Both the position numbers and the translations under genes were made by a program. From contig NZ_JARRAF010000003.1 in NCBI RefSeq assembly GCF_030129945.1, positions 214,141 through 278,140 on the forward strand: DNA of 64,000 bases, read 5' to 3'. A model generated the notes under the pieces. That model did not search any database. It was not told where the DNA came from and was given only the letters and a program-made list of their open reading frames with translations. The stretch is from Parachitinimonas caeni (GTDB taxonomy: Bacteria > Pseudomonadota > Gammaproteobacteria > Burkholderiales > Chitinimonadaceae). Each line of letters begins with the position of its first letter. Positions within the stretch are counted from its first letter, which is position 1. Shown here in pieces: positions 1 through 9,333 of the stretch.

Positions 1-374
1 AACGTGCCTTGTGCTTCAACAGGCTTGTCGGCATCGAATTTGAAGGTTTCCGACTTGAATTGCGCAGTCGGGAATTTCTCAACATTGAAGAAATCCTTGC
101 TACGCAGATGGGTATCACGCTTTTCGAAGCCAGTATTCAGGCTGGCGGTCTGAATCGTCACATCCACCTTGCCGGTCTTGGCTTCACGATCCAGCGTCAG
201 CGTTCCCGATGAATTGGTGAAGAAACCACGGGTATTCGAAAAACCCAGGTGGCTGACTTCGAAGCTCGGATAGGTGTGGGTGGCGTCCAGATCGAACGTC
301 TCAGGTGCGGCAAGCGCAACCCCGGCAGCCAGCATGGTCGAAACAGCTACCAGAGAAAAACGGAACATCTGCAT
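1..374 (-). CDS. YceI-family periplasmic protein, C-terminus cut by window edge
   Basis: Reading leftwards from an ATG at 374, the frame stays open to the window edge, so the gene is partial. An AAGGAG ribosome binding site lies nine bases before the start. The product begins with a typical signal peptide (hydrophobic run ending in ALA) followed by DATHTYPSFEVSHLGFS, the first strand of the YceI lipocalin-like barrel, and later RDTHLRSKDFF and FPTAQFKSETF, which are characteristic of this family. YceI proteins bind polyisoprenoid or amphiphilic ligands in the periplasm; the ligand here is unknown. It is the third gene of a probable b561-yceI-yceI operon, and the two YceI paralogues are clearly different sequences. 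Confidence 0.85.
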   Translation of the reverse strand, partial: MQMFRFSLVAVSTMLAAGVALAAPETFDLDATHTYPSFEVSHLGFSNTRGFFTNSSGTLTLDREAKTGKVDVTIQTASLNTGFEKRDTHLRSKDFFNVEKFPTAQFKSETFKFDADKPVEAQGT

Positions 375-440
375 GGATCTAATCTCCTTGATGGGACAAT
401 GGGCGCCTTGGCGCCCTCTTTATATCAACCTTGTACCGGC

Positions 441-995
441 TTACTTCGGCACAAAGAGCTTGAATTTCACTTGTACATTGTCAGCGACCATGCCGGTATC
501 CGACCACTCGCCCTCACCGACCTTGTAGGCCGTACGCGAGAGCGGGAAAACCCCTTCCAGCCATTGCCCATGGCCATCGGTCTTTACTGTAAACGGTACG
601 GTCACATTGGCCGCCCGCCCCTTCAGGTTAAGCTGCCCAACAGCCTGGAACTTGTCGCCTCCCACAGGCTTGAACCCTGCGGCCGTAAACTTTGCCTGAG
701 GAAAGCGAGCGGTATCAAACCAATCCTTGGTCTTGAGCGCATCGTTGGCGTCAGGACTGCCGGCATCGGCCTGAGTCAGATCAATACTGACATCCACCTT
801 GGCCTCGGCCGGTTTGGCAGGGTCGAACTTCACATCCGCCATGAACTTCTTGAACTGCCCTTCTACCGGCACATTCATCTGGGTAAACACAAATCGCACC
901 TGGCTTTTGCCCGCATCTGCAGGTTGTGCAAACACCCCTGCACCAGCCCCTACCAAGGCCATCGCGACCACTGAAGAAAGTAAGACCTTACGCAT
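441..995 (-). CDS. YceI-family periplasmic protein
   Basis: The product has 184 residues when the ATG at 995 is used, which is preceded by AGGAG at a ten-base gap; an upstream ATG at 1016 would add seven residues but has no better site. Residues 1-23 form a signal peptide ending in VFA. The mature part carries YceI features: an initial strand around SQVRFVFTQM, the DWFDTARFPQAKF segment, and a terminal FKLFVPK strand. In this family a long hydrophobic pocket binds isoprenoid quinone-like lipids. Its position just after a cytochrome b561 gene is common and suggests a link with quinone chemistry, but that is inference. Confidence 0.88.
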   Translation of the reverse strand: MRKVLLSSVVAMALVGAGAGVFAQPADAGKSQVRFVFTQMNVPVEGQFKKFMADVKFDPAKPAEAKVDVSIDLTQADAGSPDANDALKTKDWFDTARFPQAKFTAAGFKPVGGDKFQAVGQLNLKGRAANVTVPFTVKTDGHGQWLEGVFPLSRTAYKVGEGEWSDTGMVADNVQVKFKLFVPK

Positions 996-1019
996 ACGAA
1001 TAAAACTCCTGTGCAACGA

Positions 1020-1547
1020 TCATCCGAGCATGCGCCGGAGAACGTCGTCCTTGTCGATGAAATGATGTTTCAGCGCTGCCGCCGCATGGCCAGCCGCCAA
1101 TAAGAGCAAACCCCAGGCAAACAGTTCATGGCCCTCTTTCAAAAGCTTGCCCAGCTCTTCGTTCTTGCCAATCAGGTCGGGCAGCGGAATCAGCCCAAGG
1201 TAAACCACCGGAAAACCCTTGGCCGAAGACATCAACCAGCCGCCAATCGGTACGCCAAACATCAATACATAAAGACCAATATGCCCAAGATGCGCCAACA
1301 TCTTTTCATGCTTGGGCATGTGGGCCGGCAGTTCAGGGGCCGGATGCTTGAGTCGCCACAACAGTCGCACGGCCACCAGCCAGAGCACGGTGATACCCAA
1401 CCACTTGTGGTAATTGATGTACTGCAACTTGCGCGGCGAAAGTGGCATGTCGTCAAACGACAGCGCCAAGGCAAACGCCCCCAGAATCAGCAAGACCATC
1501 AGCCAGTGAAGAATCCGGGCTGTCAGTGTGTAGCGCACAGGAGTCAT
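1020..1547 (-). CDS. cytochrome b561 family membrane protein
   Basis: The 175-residue protein has four hydrophobic segments and the conserved heme-ligand histidines of the bacterial b561 family: ARILHWLM near residue 14, YINYHKWLG near 47, LGHIGLYVLMFG in the third helix and AAGHAAAALKHHF in the last. These proteins sit in the inner membrane, bind b-type heme and are thought to pass electrons between quinones and periplasmic acceptors such as superoxide. It heads the minus-strand operon, with 24 bases to the next gene's start codon. The electron acceptor cannot be told from sequence. Confidence 0.9.
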   Translation of the reverse strand: MTPVRYTLTARILHWLMVLLILGAFALALSFDDMPLSPRKLQYINYHKWLGITVLWLVAVRLLWRLKHPAPELPAHMPKHEKMLAHLGHIGLYVLMFGVPIGGWLMSSAKGFPVVYLGLIPLPDLIGKNEELGKLLKEGHELFAWGLLLLAAGHAAAALKHHFIDKDDVLRRMLG

Positions 1548-2033
1548 CGCAAGTCCATGTATTTAAAATAGTTGATCACAGCCACCACCTTGTCTGTCTT
1601 ATTCTCTACACAGATATGACAAATTGATAGCGAAGTATTTTTAAACAATTAGTCAAAAATCAAGAACAAGATTTCGGTCCGCAATGAACTCCGACCCGGA
1701 AACCCACAATCCAGTTCACGCCAGATGCCTGCCCGCACCCTGTTAAAATAGCGGCTTTTCACAGAATTGCTGGTTACAGATGCAGGCTAGGCTCTGTTGA
1801 CGTTTTGGTATGCAGTCGAGTTCAGGGTGAGTGCGGTTGGTCGCGTAAGTAAGCGTCCTAACATTGCCTTGCTCCATAAAGTCGACTTGGCTTTGTGCAA
1901 CGGTTGCCGCAAAGCGATTTACCGCCGAGGCGCCCTCCCGACAGGGTTGGAACCCCATCGGGAAGCCCAATCACCCACAGCGCCCAGTTAATTGTCTGCT
2001 CGTGTAACGCAACGAAATAGGTTCCAACAAACC
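1548..2033. other. intergenic region between divergent cytochrome b561 and hscC-like genes
   Basis: No convincing gene is visible in these 486 bases. They must hold the promoters of two divergent transcripts, but I could not pick clear -35/-10 pairs. The stretch contains one isolated terminus of the inverted-repeat element found elsewhere in the window (1787-1806), and a short hairpin formed by GCTTTG and CAAAGC near 1892-1916. Confidence 0.5.
1787..1806 (+). repeat. solo terminus of the GCTCTGTTGACG inverted-repeat element
   Basis: CTAG followed by GCTCTGTTGACGTTTT matches exactly the outer end of the elements at 41217-41305, 52591-52806 and 63705-64000. The match stops after 16 bases and I could not find a partner end nearby, so it is probably a deletion remnant. 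Confidence 0.7.
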
Positions 2034-3740
2034 ATGATCATCGGTATCGACCTTGGTACAACCAATAGCCTGGTAGCCGTTTGGCGCGATGGCAAAGCCC
2101 AAACCATCCCCAACGCCCTGGGCCACATGCTGACGCCATCGGTTGTCGGCTTCGATGATCAGGGGGAAATTCTGGTGGGCTTGCCTGCGCGGGAACGGAT
2201 GCTGACGCACCCGCAGCTGACCACCGCACTCTTCAAGCGCTATATGGGCAGTGACCGCTCAACTCGGCTGGGCAACCAGCAGTTCCGGCCCGAAGAGCTT
2301 TCTGCTTTGGTTTTGCGGTCACTCAAAGCGGATGCCGAGCGCTTTTTGGGCGAGACCGTCACAGAAGCCGTCATTACCGTTCCAGCCTACTTTAGCGATG
2401 CCCAGCGCAAAGCCACCAAGATTGCAGGCCAACTAGCAGGCCTCACTGTCGAGCGGATCGTCAATGAACCTACCGCCGCAGCCTTGGCTTACGGCCTGCA
2501 CGACAACAATCCGGAAAGCAAATTTCTGGTTTTCGACCTTGGGGGCGGTACCTTCGACATTTCGATTCTGGAGTTGTTTGAAGGAGTGATGGAAGTCAGG
2601 GCCTCGGCCGGCGACAATTTTCTGGGCGGCGAGGATTTTGGCGAAGCCTTGGTAGATGGATTTATCGACGCCGTAAAGCCTGCACTCGACCATTTCGACA
2701 AGCAGGCCGACCAAGCTTTGTATCAGCAGCTCCGACAGGAAGCCGAGCGGGCCAAACGGATGCTTTCATCCGCCTCACAAGCCACCATGAGCCTGCCGTG
2801 GCAGGGCCAGACGCTTGAATGGACGATCAGCGACGACATGTTTGCGCAAAGTGTTCAGCCATTGCTCAACCGCCTGCGCGAGCCGATCGAACGGGCATTG
2901 CGTGACGCCCGTATCCGTGTTGCCGAACTGGATCATATCGTGCTGGCGGGCGGTGCCACCCGCATGCCACTCGTGAAAAAGCTGGTCGCCCGCATGTTTG
3001 GCCGTCTGCCATCCATGCACCTGAACCCTGACGAGGTCGTTGCCTTGGGGGCCGCAGTGCAAGCAGGTCTGAAAGCCCGTGATGCCGCCTTGAATGAAGT
3101 GGTCATGACTGACGTCTGCCCTTACACACTCGGCGTTGATGTATCGGAAGAAATTTTGCCAGGACAGTATCAGCCAGGCTTTTTTCTGCCGATTATCGAG
3201 CGTAATTCCGTCGTGCCAATCTCGCGGGAGCAGACCGTCACCACCATCAGCGATAACCAGCCCGCCATTCATGTTCGCATCTTTCAAGGCGAGAGTCGGT
3301 TGGTAAAGGACAATATATTCCTTGGCGAGCTCACGGTGCCCACCCCGCCCCGGCCTTCCGGCCAGATGGTGTCGATTCGCTTCACCTATGACGTGAACGG
3401 CCTGCTCGAAGCCGAAATGACCGTCGCCGAAACCGGCGAGAAACATCGTCTGGTGATCGAAGAAAACCCTGGCGTACTCAAAGCAGAAGAAATTGAAGAA
3501 AAGCTACGGGCACTGACCCGGCTGAAAATCCACCCCAGGGATCAGCTCCCCAACACCGCACTGCTGACGCGTGCCGAGCGCCTGTATCAGCAAGCATTGG
3601 GGGAAGATCGGCTATGGGTGGGACAACTCACCAATGCCTTCCAGGCAGCACTGGAAAGACAAGACAATGCAGATATCGAACAGGCCCGTGAAAATTTGAA
3701 ATCCTTGCTAGACGAAATTGAAGGAGAAAGCTGGCTGTGA
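2034..3740 (+). CDS. hscC: HscC-type Hsp70 chaperone
   Basis: This is a 568-residue DnaK-family ATPase, shorter than DnaK (about 640) and close to HscC. The start at ATG 2034 gives the canonical opening [12 protein letters not shown]; a TTG at 1992 would add an unlikely 14 residues. ATPase landmarks are DLGTTNS near residue 6, [11 protein letters not shown] near 144, [10 protein letters not shown] near 167 and [11 protein letters not shown] near 304. The linker-like [11 protein letters not shown] is typical of HscC, and the C-terminal lid is short. It overlaps the following J-like gene by four bases, matching the known pairing of HscC with divergent J proteins (DjlB/DjlC in E. coli). The genes after it are signalling genes rather than heat-shock genes, so a dedicated client is plausible. 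The symbol rests on similarity, not on synteny. Confidence 0.85.
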   Translation: MIIGIDLGTTNSLVAVWRDGKAQTIPNALGHMLTPSVVGFDDQGEILVGLPARERMLTHPQLTTALFKRYMGSDRSTRLGNQQFRPEELSALVLRSLKADAERFLGETVTEAVITVPAYFSDAQRKATKIAGQLAGLTVERIVNEPTAAALAYGLHDNNPESKFLVFDLGGGTFDISILELFEGVMEVRASAGDNFLGGEDFGEALVDGFIDAVKPALDHFDKQADQALYQQLRQEAERAKRMLSSASQATMSLPWQGQTLEWTISDDMFAQSVQPLLNRLREPIERALRDARIRVAELDHIVLAGGATRMPLVKKLVARMFGRLPSMHLNPDEVVALGAAVQAGLKARDAALNEVVMTDVCPYTLGVDVSEEILPGQYQPGFFLPIIERNSVVPISREQTVTTISDNQPAIHVRIFQGESRLVKDNIFLGELTVPTPPRPSGQMVSIRFTYDVNGLLEAEMTVAETGEKHRLVIEENPGVLKAEEIEEKLRALTRLKIHPRDQLPNTALLTRAERLYQQALGEDRLWVGQLTNAFQAALERQDNADIEQARENLKSLLDEIEGESWL

Positions 3741-4597
3741 ACGAGGACAATCTCACCCTCACCTGCTGGACGACGCTAGGCCTGCCACCAGGAAGCGGGC
3801 TGCAGGACATCAAGCGCGCCTACGCCCGCCTGCTCAAAAGTACCCGGCCCGAGGATGACCCCAAAGCCTTTCAGACACTGCGAGATGCCTACGAGACGGC
3901 TCTCATGCTGGAAATGTCCCAGCCCGTTGCCACCCCACTGGCAGCGCCAGAGCCGCCCCCCCCCACCGTCGGCCGCGAAGCTGAGCTGGAAGCCTTGATG
4001 CAGCCATGGATTCAGGAACTCGCCCAGTTATGCGAACAAGGTGAGATCGAGTCAGCACTGGCCGCACTGGAACGCAGGCTGGCCGAGCCCGTGCTGTCAG
4101 AACCGCTGGCTTGGACTGTGTTTGAAGACGGCCTGCTGTATATCTGCTGCGACATCGAGACCCTGCAGGATGACGTGATTCGCCGCTGTGTCGAGGTTTG
4201 CCGCTGGTTGGAGCCCGATCACTGGATGGCCGAGAAAGAACCCAAGACCGTTGACTGGCTACGCCTGCGCCTACTTGAGGCCGATGCCCTCAACCGTGTT
4301 GAAGAAATCCTTCATCTGGTCGAGACCACCAACGAGTATGACGCGCTGGCCCTGTTTCATGCCAGTCTGGAGCAGGACATCCTGTTTAATTTTGACGTGC
4401 GCGCCTTGTTCGAAGGCGAGCTGATGGTAGGGTTGTCCGAGATTCATCCCGTACCATTGAATTTAACGCTGGCTGTAGCACAGACTTTTGGCTGGTCTCG
4501 AAGCCATCAGCACCTGCAAGATTACCAACCTGAAGCTTGGGCAGAACTCACCAAAAAAATGGCCCTCGCATTCTCAACACCCCCTCACCTCAGCTAG
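3737..4597 (+). CDS. divergent J-domain-like protein (DjlB/DjlC type)
   Basis: The 286-residue protein starts at a GTG overlapping the hscC stop codon (GTGA), with AAGGAG upstream. Residues 8-55 resemble a J domain ([11 protein letters not shown], then [18 protein letters not shown]), but the HPD tripeptide that triggers Hsp70 ATP hydrolysis is replaced by RPE. The same replacement type (RPDED-like) is seen in the E. coli DjlB/DjlC group that works with HscC. The rest is helical and acidic, contains a proline stretch near residues 73-78, and matches nothing I know. Translational coupling makes a co-chaperone role likely. Confidence 0.75.
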   Translation: MNEDNLTLTCWTTLGLPPGSGLQDIKRAYARLLKSTRPEDDPKAFQTLRDAYETALMLEMSQPVATPLAAPEPPPPTVGREAELEALMQPWIQELAQLCEQGEIESALAALERRLAEPVLSEPLAWTVFEDGLLYICCDIETLQDDVIRRCVEVCRWLEPDHWMAEKEPKTVDWLRLRLLEADALNRVEEILHLVETTNEYDALALFHASLEQDILFNFDVRALFEGELMVGLSEIHPVPLNLTLAVAQTFGWSRSHQHLQDYQPEAWAELTKKMALAFSTPPHLS

Positions 4598-4931
4598 CTG
4601 ACAATCCCCCCCAGCCAGCCTCTGGCAGGACTTTCGACTTAAATCTTCAGATTCCACTTGAATATTCCACTTTAAGCTTGTGGAATAGTTCACATAAAGT
4701 GCAGCAAGCTCTAGCCGTCGGCGCTGTATACGGCTAGCCTTGCGCCTCCTGTCGCATGCAAAGCATTTGAATACAGGCTTGGCAGCGGGCGGCAGATTTG
4801 CCATGACCTGCTAATGTCAATGCAGGGCAAACCGTTTTCACAACGTTTGACCGGAGCAATCGCGACGAGCCCGGCAGATAAACGGGGAATTGAACGCCCG
4901 AACAGGGCGGGCACGAAACAAGGGGAGCTGG
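4598..4931 (+). other. intergenic region before the CHASE2 kinase gene
   Basis: No gene is supported here. The region is AT-richer near 4630-4700 and contains short inverted repeats (TTCCAC facing GTGGAA near 4660-4685), which could be a regulator site. A strong ribosome binding site, AGGGGAG, stands just before the kinase ATG at 4932. Confidence 0.4.
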
Positions 4932-7460
4932 ATGAAGAAGGGGTTCTGGAAATCAGACTGGTTCGTCGGCATTGTCATGCTGCTTATATTTGCCATCATC
5001 CAGTTTGGCACCGGCCTGCTGAATGCCCTGGAAAACAAGGCCTACGATGTCGGAATGAAGTTGGCCAACCGCGTCCCCAATGACCGCATCGCCATTATTG
5101 CCATCGACGAGCAAAGTATCGCCAACATCGGCCGCTGGCCGTGGTCTCGTGATGTTCACGCGCAGTTTCTGGACAAACTCTCCGCTGCCAAACCCAAGTT
5201 GATCGCCAATACCGTCCTGTTTACCGAACCACAGCAGGACAAGGGCACGGTATACATCAATCAACTGCTTGACCTGTATCGCAAGAGTAAAGCCAACGGT
5301 GCAGAAGCGGGTTCCCCCGAATACGAGCAGTTTGGCAAACTGCTGGAAGACGCCTCCGATAAGCTGAACTTCGATAAGCAACTGGCACGCAGCATCGGCC
5401 AGGCGAAAAACGTCCTGCTCCCCATGGTGTTTGACCGAGGTGAGCCGCAAGGCAACCCGGATGCCCCTACCCCTGATTACGTACTGAAGAACCAGATCAA
5501 CGTTGCCGGCGCCGACTCCGGTTCTCTACCGTATCCCACCGTCCGCTTCCTGGCCCCACTGCAACAATTCGGTACCCAGGCCAAAGCGTTGGGGGCGTTG
5601 AACGTAGTACCAGACCAAGCAGATGGCATCGTCCGGCAGGAGGCTCTGGCCCTGCGCTATTACGATCAGACCTATCCCTCCCTGGCCCTGGCGGTCGCAG
5701 CCAAGAGTCTGAACCTCGATTTGAAGCAGGTGACTTTTACTGGCGAAGTCATGCAGCTGGGTGGCTTACAGGTCGCCACCGGACCCAACGCGCTGATGGC
5801 GTCGTACTTTTACCCGGATCGCGACGGCAAGCCGGCCTTCAGCGCTGATTCGTTCTATGACGTTGCCAGCGGCAAGATTCCGGTCAGTAAATATCAGGAC
5901 AAAATCGTCTTGATCGGCGCTACCGCGCCAGGGATCGGCTCTACCTTTGTCACGCCAGTATCGGCCACTACTACCCCGGCGGTTTACCTTGCTCATGCCG
6001 TCTCGGACATTTTGCAAGGCCACTATGTCAAGTTACCTAATTGGGCCGGCTGGTTATCCATCCTGATGATTGCGCTGGTTGCCGCCTATCTCATCGGCCT
6101 TTTGCCCAGACTCAAGGCCGCGCAAGGCGCTGCGATCACAGGGGGGGTATTTGCCGTATTGGTGAGTGCCGACATCGGCATGATGGCCATTCAACTTACC
6201 CATCTGCCTTTGATGGAAGCTGCGACGCTGTTGCTGTTCGGCCATTTGCTGCTAACTACCAAGCGCTTCCTGATGACCGAGCGAGGCAAGGAAGCATCGG
6301 AACTCTCAGCGGCCGAATCCAACCGTATGCTGGGCTTGGCGTTTCAGGGCCAAGGACAGCTGGACATGGCCTTCGACAAGTTTCGCAAGGTTCCGATGGA
6401 CGACTCGATGATGGAGCTGCTGTATAACCTGGCGCTCGATTTCGAGCGCAAGCGCCAGTTCAACAAGGCCGAGATGGTGTATCGGCACATGGCCGACTTC
6501 AATCCGAAGTACAAGGATCTGGAACAGAAGATGACCCGTTCCAAGCAGATGGCCGAAACCGTCATGCTGGGTGGCGGTAGCACCCGCTCGAATGCCAGTA
6601 CGCTGGTACTCGAAGGCGGCGCCATTGAAAAGCCGATGCTCGGCCGCTATCAGGTGGAGAAAGAGCTGGGCAAGGGGGCAATGGGCGTCGTTTATCTGGG
6701 GCGAGACCCCAAGATTGGCCGCGAAGTTGCAATCAAGACCATGGCCTTGTCTCAGGAGTTTGAAGCGGAGGAGTTACAAGATGCCCGCGAGCGCTTTTTT
6801 CGCGAAGCAGCAGCAGCAGGTAAGCTTGACCATCCCAACATCGTCAAGATCTACGATGTCGGCGAAGAACATGATCTTGCCTATATCGCGATGGAGTTCC
6901 TGAAAGGCAAAGACCTTGCGCCTTACACCAAGGCCGGGCATTTGCTGCCGATCCCGGAGGTGATGAAAATCGTCTATGACGTGGCCGAAGCCCTGAACGA
7001 AGCCCACGCCATGAACATCGTGCATCGCGACATCAAGCCTGCCAACATCATGTACGAAACCGACACCAAGAAGACCAAGGTGACAGACTTCGGCGTGGCA
7101 CGCATTACCGATTCCTCCAAGACCAAGACGGGTATGGTGCTTGGCACACCATCGTATATGTCGCCCGAACAATTATCGGGCAAGAAAATTGATGGCCGCT
7201 CAGACCTGTTTTCGCTGGGCGTCATGCTGTATCAGATGACCGTCGGCACGCTGCCCTTCCAAGGCGAGTCGATGGCGGAATTGATGTTCCGGATTGCCAA
7301 TGAACCCTATCGGAATCCTAAAGAACTCAATCCCAATCTGCCGGACTGCCTGGTAGCAGTCATCGACAAGGCACTCAAGAAAAATGCCGAGGAACGTTTT
7401 CAGACTGGCGCGGAGTTCGCGCAAGCACTGCGGAAATGCGCAGTGTCGCTTAAGGGGTGA
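4932..7460 (+). CDS. membrane Ser/Thr protein kinase with periplasmic CHASE2 sensor
   Basis: The 842-residue protein begins at ATG 4932 after AGGGGAG. Order of parts: one N-terminal membrane helix (about residues 8-30), a CHASE2 extracytoplasmic sensor (about 35-365, including IAIDEQSIANIGRWPWSRDVH), a group of membrane helices (about 375-450), a TPR-like helical stretch (about 465-530), and a Hanks-type kinase at the C-terminus (about 568-835). Kinase motifs are intact: glycine loop GKGAMGVVYLG, lysine in VAIKTM, HRDIKPANI, DFGVARI and SPEQL. It should phosphorylate cytoplasmic Ser/Thr in response to an outside signal. The next gene is a PP2C phosphatase overlapping in its ribosome binding region, then an FHA protein, giving a complete phosphorylation circuit. 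The kinase being C-terminal is less common than the N-terminal arrangement of PknB-like kinases. Confidence 0.93.
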   Translation: MKKGFWKSDWFVGIVMLLIFAIIQFGTGLLNALENKAYDVGMKLANRVPNDRIAIIAIDEQSIANIGRWPWSRDVHAQFLDKLSAAKPKLIANTVLFTEPQQDKGTVYINQLLDLYRKSKANGAEAGSPEYEQFGKLLEDASDKLNFDKQLARSIGQAKNVLLPMVFDRGEPQGNPDAPTPDYVLKNQINVAGADSGSLPYPTVRFLAPLQQFGTQAKALGALNVVPDQADGIVRQEALALRYYDQTYPSLALAVAAKSLNLDLKQVTFTGEVMQLGGLQVATGPNALMASYFYPDRDGKPAFSADSFYDVASGKIPVSKYQDKIVLIGATAPGIGSTFVTPVSATTTPAVYLAHAVSDILQGHYVKLPNWAGWLSILMIALVAAYLIGLLPRLKAAQGAAITGGVFAVLVSADIGMMAIQLTHLPLMEAATLLLFGHLLLTTKRFLMTERGKEASELSAAESNRMLGLAFQGQGQLDMAFDKFRKVPMDDSMMELLYNLALDFERKRQFNKAEMVYRHMADFNPKYKDLEQKMTRSKQMAETVMLGGGSTRSNASTLVLEGGAIEKPMLGRYQVEKELGKGAMGVVYLGRDPKIGREVAIKTMALSQEFEAEELQDARERFFREAAAAGKLDHPNIVKIYDVGEEHDLAYIAMEFLKGKDLAPYTKAGHLLPIPEVMKIVYDVAEALNEAHAMNIVHRDIKPANIMYETDTKKTKVTDFGVARITDSSKTKTGMVLGTPSYMSPEQLSGKKIDGRSDLFSLGVMLYQMTVGTLPFQGESMAELMFRIANEPYRNPKELNPNLPDCLVAVIDKALKKNAEERFQTGAEFAQALRKCAVSLKG

Positions 7461-7462
7461 CG

Positions 7463-8293
7463 ATGGGGACGCTAGTTCACGCGATTGAAATGCAGGGAAT
7501 CAGTGATTCCGGCATGGTAAGAGGACATAACGAAGATGCAATCGGCTACAAGCCCGAATTGGGATTGGCCATTCTGGCGGATGGCATGGGCGGCTACAAC
7601 GCTGGAGAAGTCGCCAGCGGCATTGCGGTCACGCTGATTTCAGAGGGCGTCAAAGGCGCATTGGAGTCGATGGCACCCCATCGACCCGAGCCCATGAGCG
7701 GCAAGCCGCTGGCGCACCGGATATTGCGCGATGAAATCGAGAAAGCCAATCTGGCCATCTTCCAGACAGCACAAAGCCAGCCCCAATGCGCCGGGATGGG
7801 CACCACCTTGGTGGCCGCCTTGTTCTACGATAATCGCCTGACCATCGCTCATGTCGGTGATTCACGGGTGTATCGTCTGCGCGGCGAGAATTTCACGGTG
7901 CTCACCAAAGACCACTCCTTACTGCAGGAGCAGATCGACAGTGGGTTCATCACTCCCGAGCAGGCGCGGCAATCGCAGAACAAAAATCTGGTGACACGGG
8001 CCGTCGGGATCGACCCGCAGCTGAATCCCGAATTGAATGACCACGAAGTACAAGTCAACGATATATATTTGATTTGTTCCGATGGTTTAAACGATATGGT
8101 GCCGGACGAAGATATTGCATTGGTAATGACCACCTTGCGCAGCAATCTGCAACTGGCTTCGCAACAGCTGATACAAATGGCCAATGACAATGGCGGACGC
8201 GATAATGTTTCGGTCATACTAATCAAGGTTAAACACGATTACGCCGCCGAACGCAGTTTATGGGCGCGCTTATTTTCGTGGTTTGCGCGATAA
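7463..8293 (+). CDS. PP2C-family Ser/Thr phosphatase
   Basis: This is a 276-residue soluble phosphatase. ATG 7463 is chosen because AAGGGG sits five bases upstream; a GTG at 7457 is possible. The PPM/PP2C metal-binding motifs are complete: MVRGHNEDAIG near residue 17, LADGMGGY near 38, GMGTTLVAALF near 110, VGDSRVYRLRG, TKDHS, CSDGLNDMV and GGRDNVSVIL. It is expected to remove phosphates placed by the adjacent kinase. A C-terminal Trp/Phe-rich tail (LWARLFSWFAR) may attach it to the membrane or to a partner. Confidence 0.93.
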   Translation: MGTLVHAIEMQGISDSGMVRGHNEDAIGYKPELGLAILADGMGGYNAGEVASGIAVTLISEGVKGALESMAPHRPEPMSGKPLAHRILRDEIEKANLAIFQTAQSQPQCAGMGTTLVAALFYDNRLTIAHVGDSRVYRLRGENFTVLTKDHSLLQEQIDSGFITPEQARQSQNKNLVTRAVGIDPQLNPELNDHEVQVNDIYLICSDGLNDMVPDEDIALVMTTLRSNLQLASQQLIQMANDNGGRDNVSVILIKVKHDYAAERSLWARLFSWFAR

Positions 8294-8311
8294 ACGAGGG
8301 TAGAGAAAACT

Positions 8312-9055
8312 ATGGCGAAACTCATTTTGAGCCTCGACGGAATGGTTCTCCGCGAATTCAAGCTCGATAAAGAAAAGGTCAAAATTGGCCGAAAACCACA
8401 TAACGACTTACAGATCGACAATCTGGCCGTTTCTGGTGAACATGCCTTGGTCACAACAATCCAGAATGACTCATTTCTGGAAGATTTAAATAGCACCAAT
8501 GGCACACTGGTAAATGGCAATCCGGTGCAGAAGCATTTTCTGCAGGATAACGATGTCGTTGAAATCGGCAAATACAAGCTGAAATACATGCGTGAAGCCA
8601 GCGCAGCCAAAGGCGGTGGAGAAGATTTCGACAAGACCATGGTGATCCGGTCCCCGATGGCCGCCAAGCCGGCAGCGCCATCCGCCCCCCCTGCAGCAGA
8701 GCCCCCTCCACCCAAATTCAATCCAGACGCGACCCAAATCGAGCAGATCAGCTCGCACGGTGAACCGACAGTTCTGGGGCTCCCTCCCGAAGTTCCGGCT
8801 GCGGCCATCAAGGTACTGAATGGTGCTAACGCCGGCAAAACACTGGATCTGGTAAAGAACCTGACCTCGCTGGGTAAGCCGGGTGTTCAGGTTGCCATTA
8901 TCACCAAGCGGCCAAATGGTTATTTCCTGACGCATGTTGAAGGCAGCCAATTCCCGACGGTCAACGGCGAGCCGGTTGGCACCCAGGCGCATGTGCTGAA
9001 AGACCACGATGTGATTGAACTGGCTGGCATCAAAATGGAGCTGTTTTACAAATAG
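8312..9055 (+). CDS. FHA-domain phosphopeptide-binding protein
   Basis: The 247-residue protein starts 18 bases after the phosphatase. Residues 1-90 are a classical FHA domain with IGRKPHNDLQIDN, VSGEHA and LNSTNGTLVNG, which bind phosphothreonine. A Pro/Ala-rich linker follows, and residues about 160-247 look like a second, degenerate FHA fold (GKPGVQVAIITKRPNGYFL, then VNGEPVG). The linker contains DFDKTMVIRS and PDATQIEQI; threonines in such D-x-T-x-[IV] contexts are typical kinase targets in GarA/FhaA-like proteins. It probably reads the state of the kinase/phosphatase pair and relays it to a neighbour. Confidence 0.9.
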   Translation: MAKLILSLDGMVLREFKLDKEKVKIGRKPHNDLQIDNLAVSGEHALVTTIQNDSFLEDLNSTNGTLVNGNPVQKHFLQDNDVVEIGKYKLKYMREASAAKGGGEDFDKTMVIRSPMAAKPAAPSAPPAAEPPPPKFNPDATQIEQISSHGEPTVLGLPPEVPAAAIKVLNGANAGKTLDLVKNLTSLGKPGVQVAIITKRPNGYFLTHVEGSQFPTVNGEPVGTQAHVLKDHDVIELAGIKMELFYK

Positions 9056-9333
9056 CGCCATTGGCCCAGCTAGCGCAGGATGCGCTTGGGGCGGCTTTGC
9101 TTTAAGCCTGCGGGGTGGCAAATCCAAGCCAAGTGCTGAGGCACGCATCACGCGGCTACCCCGAAATGGCAGGGTAGTCGCAAAGAAGGGCAGTGATTGC
9201 GAGCGCAAGCAATGCGTCCTGTGCTCCTTCAGGTAACCAGGGAAGTGGCTTCGTATGGCGTATGTCCGCTCAGATCTTTCTGACCGGCGTGCTTTTATTC
9301 AACCAGTCTTCGCTCTTGGCGGACAACGCGGCC
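9056..9333 (+). other. spacer with a strong hairpin upstream of the cyclase gene
   Basis: No gene is supported. A hairpin at 9152-9181 pairs GCG-CTACCC with GGGTAG-CGC around a ten-base loop, leaving one mismatched pair. There is no following T-run, so it is not a standard terminator. It lies about 150 bases before the cyclase start and might be a leader structure. Confidence 0.35.

Noticed and set aside
249..1571. Long plus-strand open frames opposite the YceI and cytochrome b561 genes
   Set aside because: They are antisense shadows; the minus-strand frames have signal peptides, family motifs and ribosome binding sites.
1992..2033. Upstream TTG start extending the hscC-like protein by 14 residues
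   Set aside because: The Hsp70 fold begins at the ATG at 2034 ([12 protein letters not shown]) and the extension is not family-like.
9152..9240. Resemblance to a cyclic di-GMP (GEMM) riboswitch: CACGCA, CGAAA and CGCAAAG in order upstream of the cyclase gene
   Set aside because: The conserved GCAAACC and GACGCAAAGCC parts and the second tetraloop-receptor stem are missing; the pairing seen is a simple hairpin.
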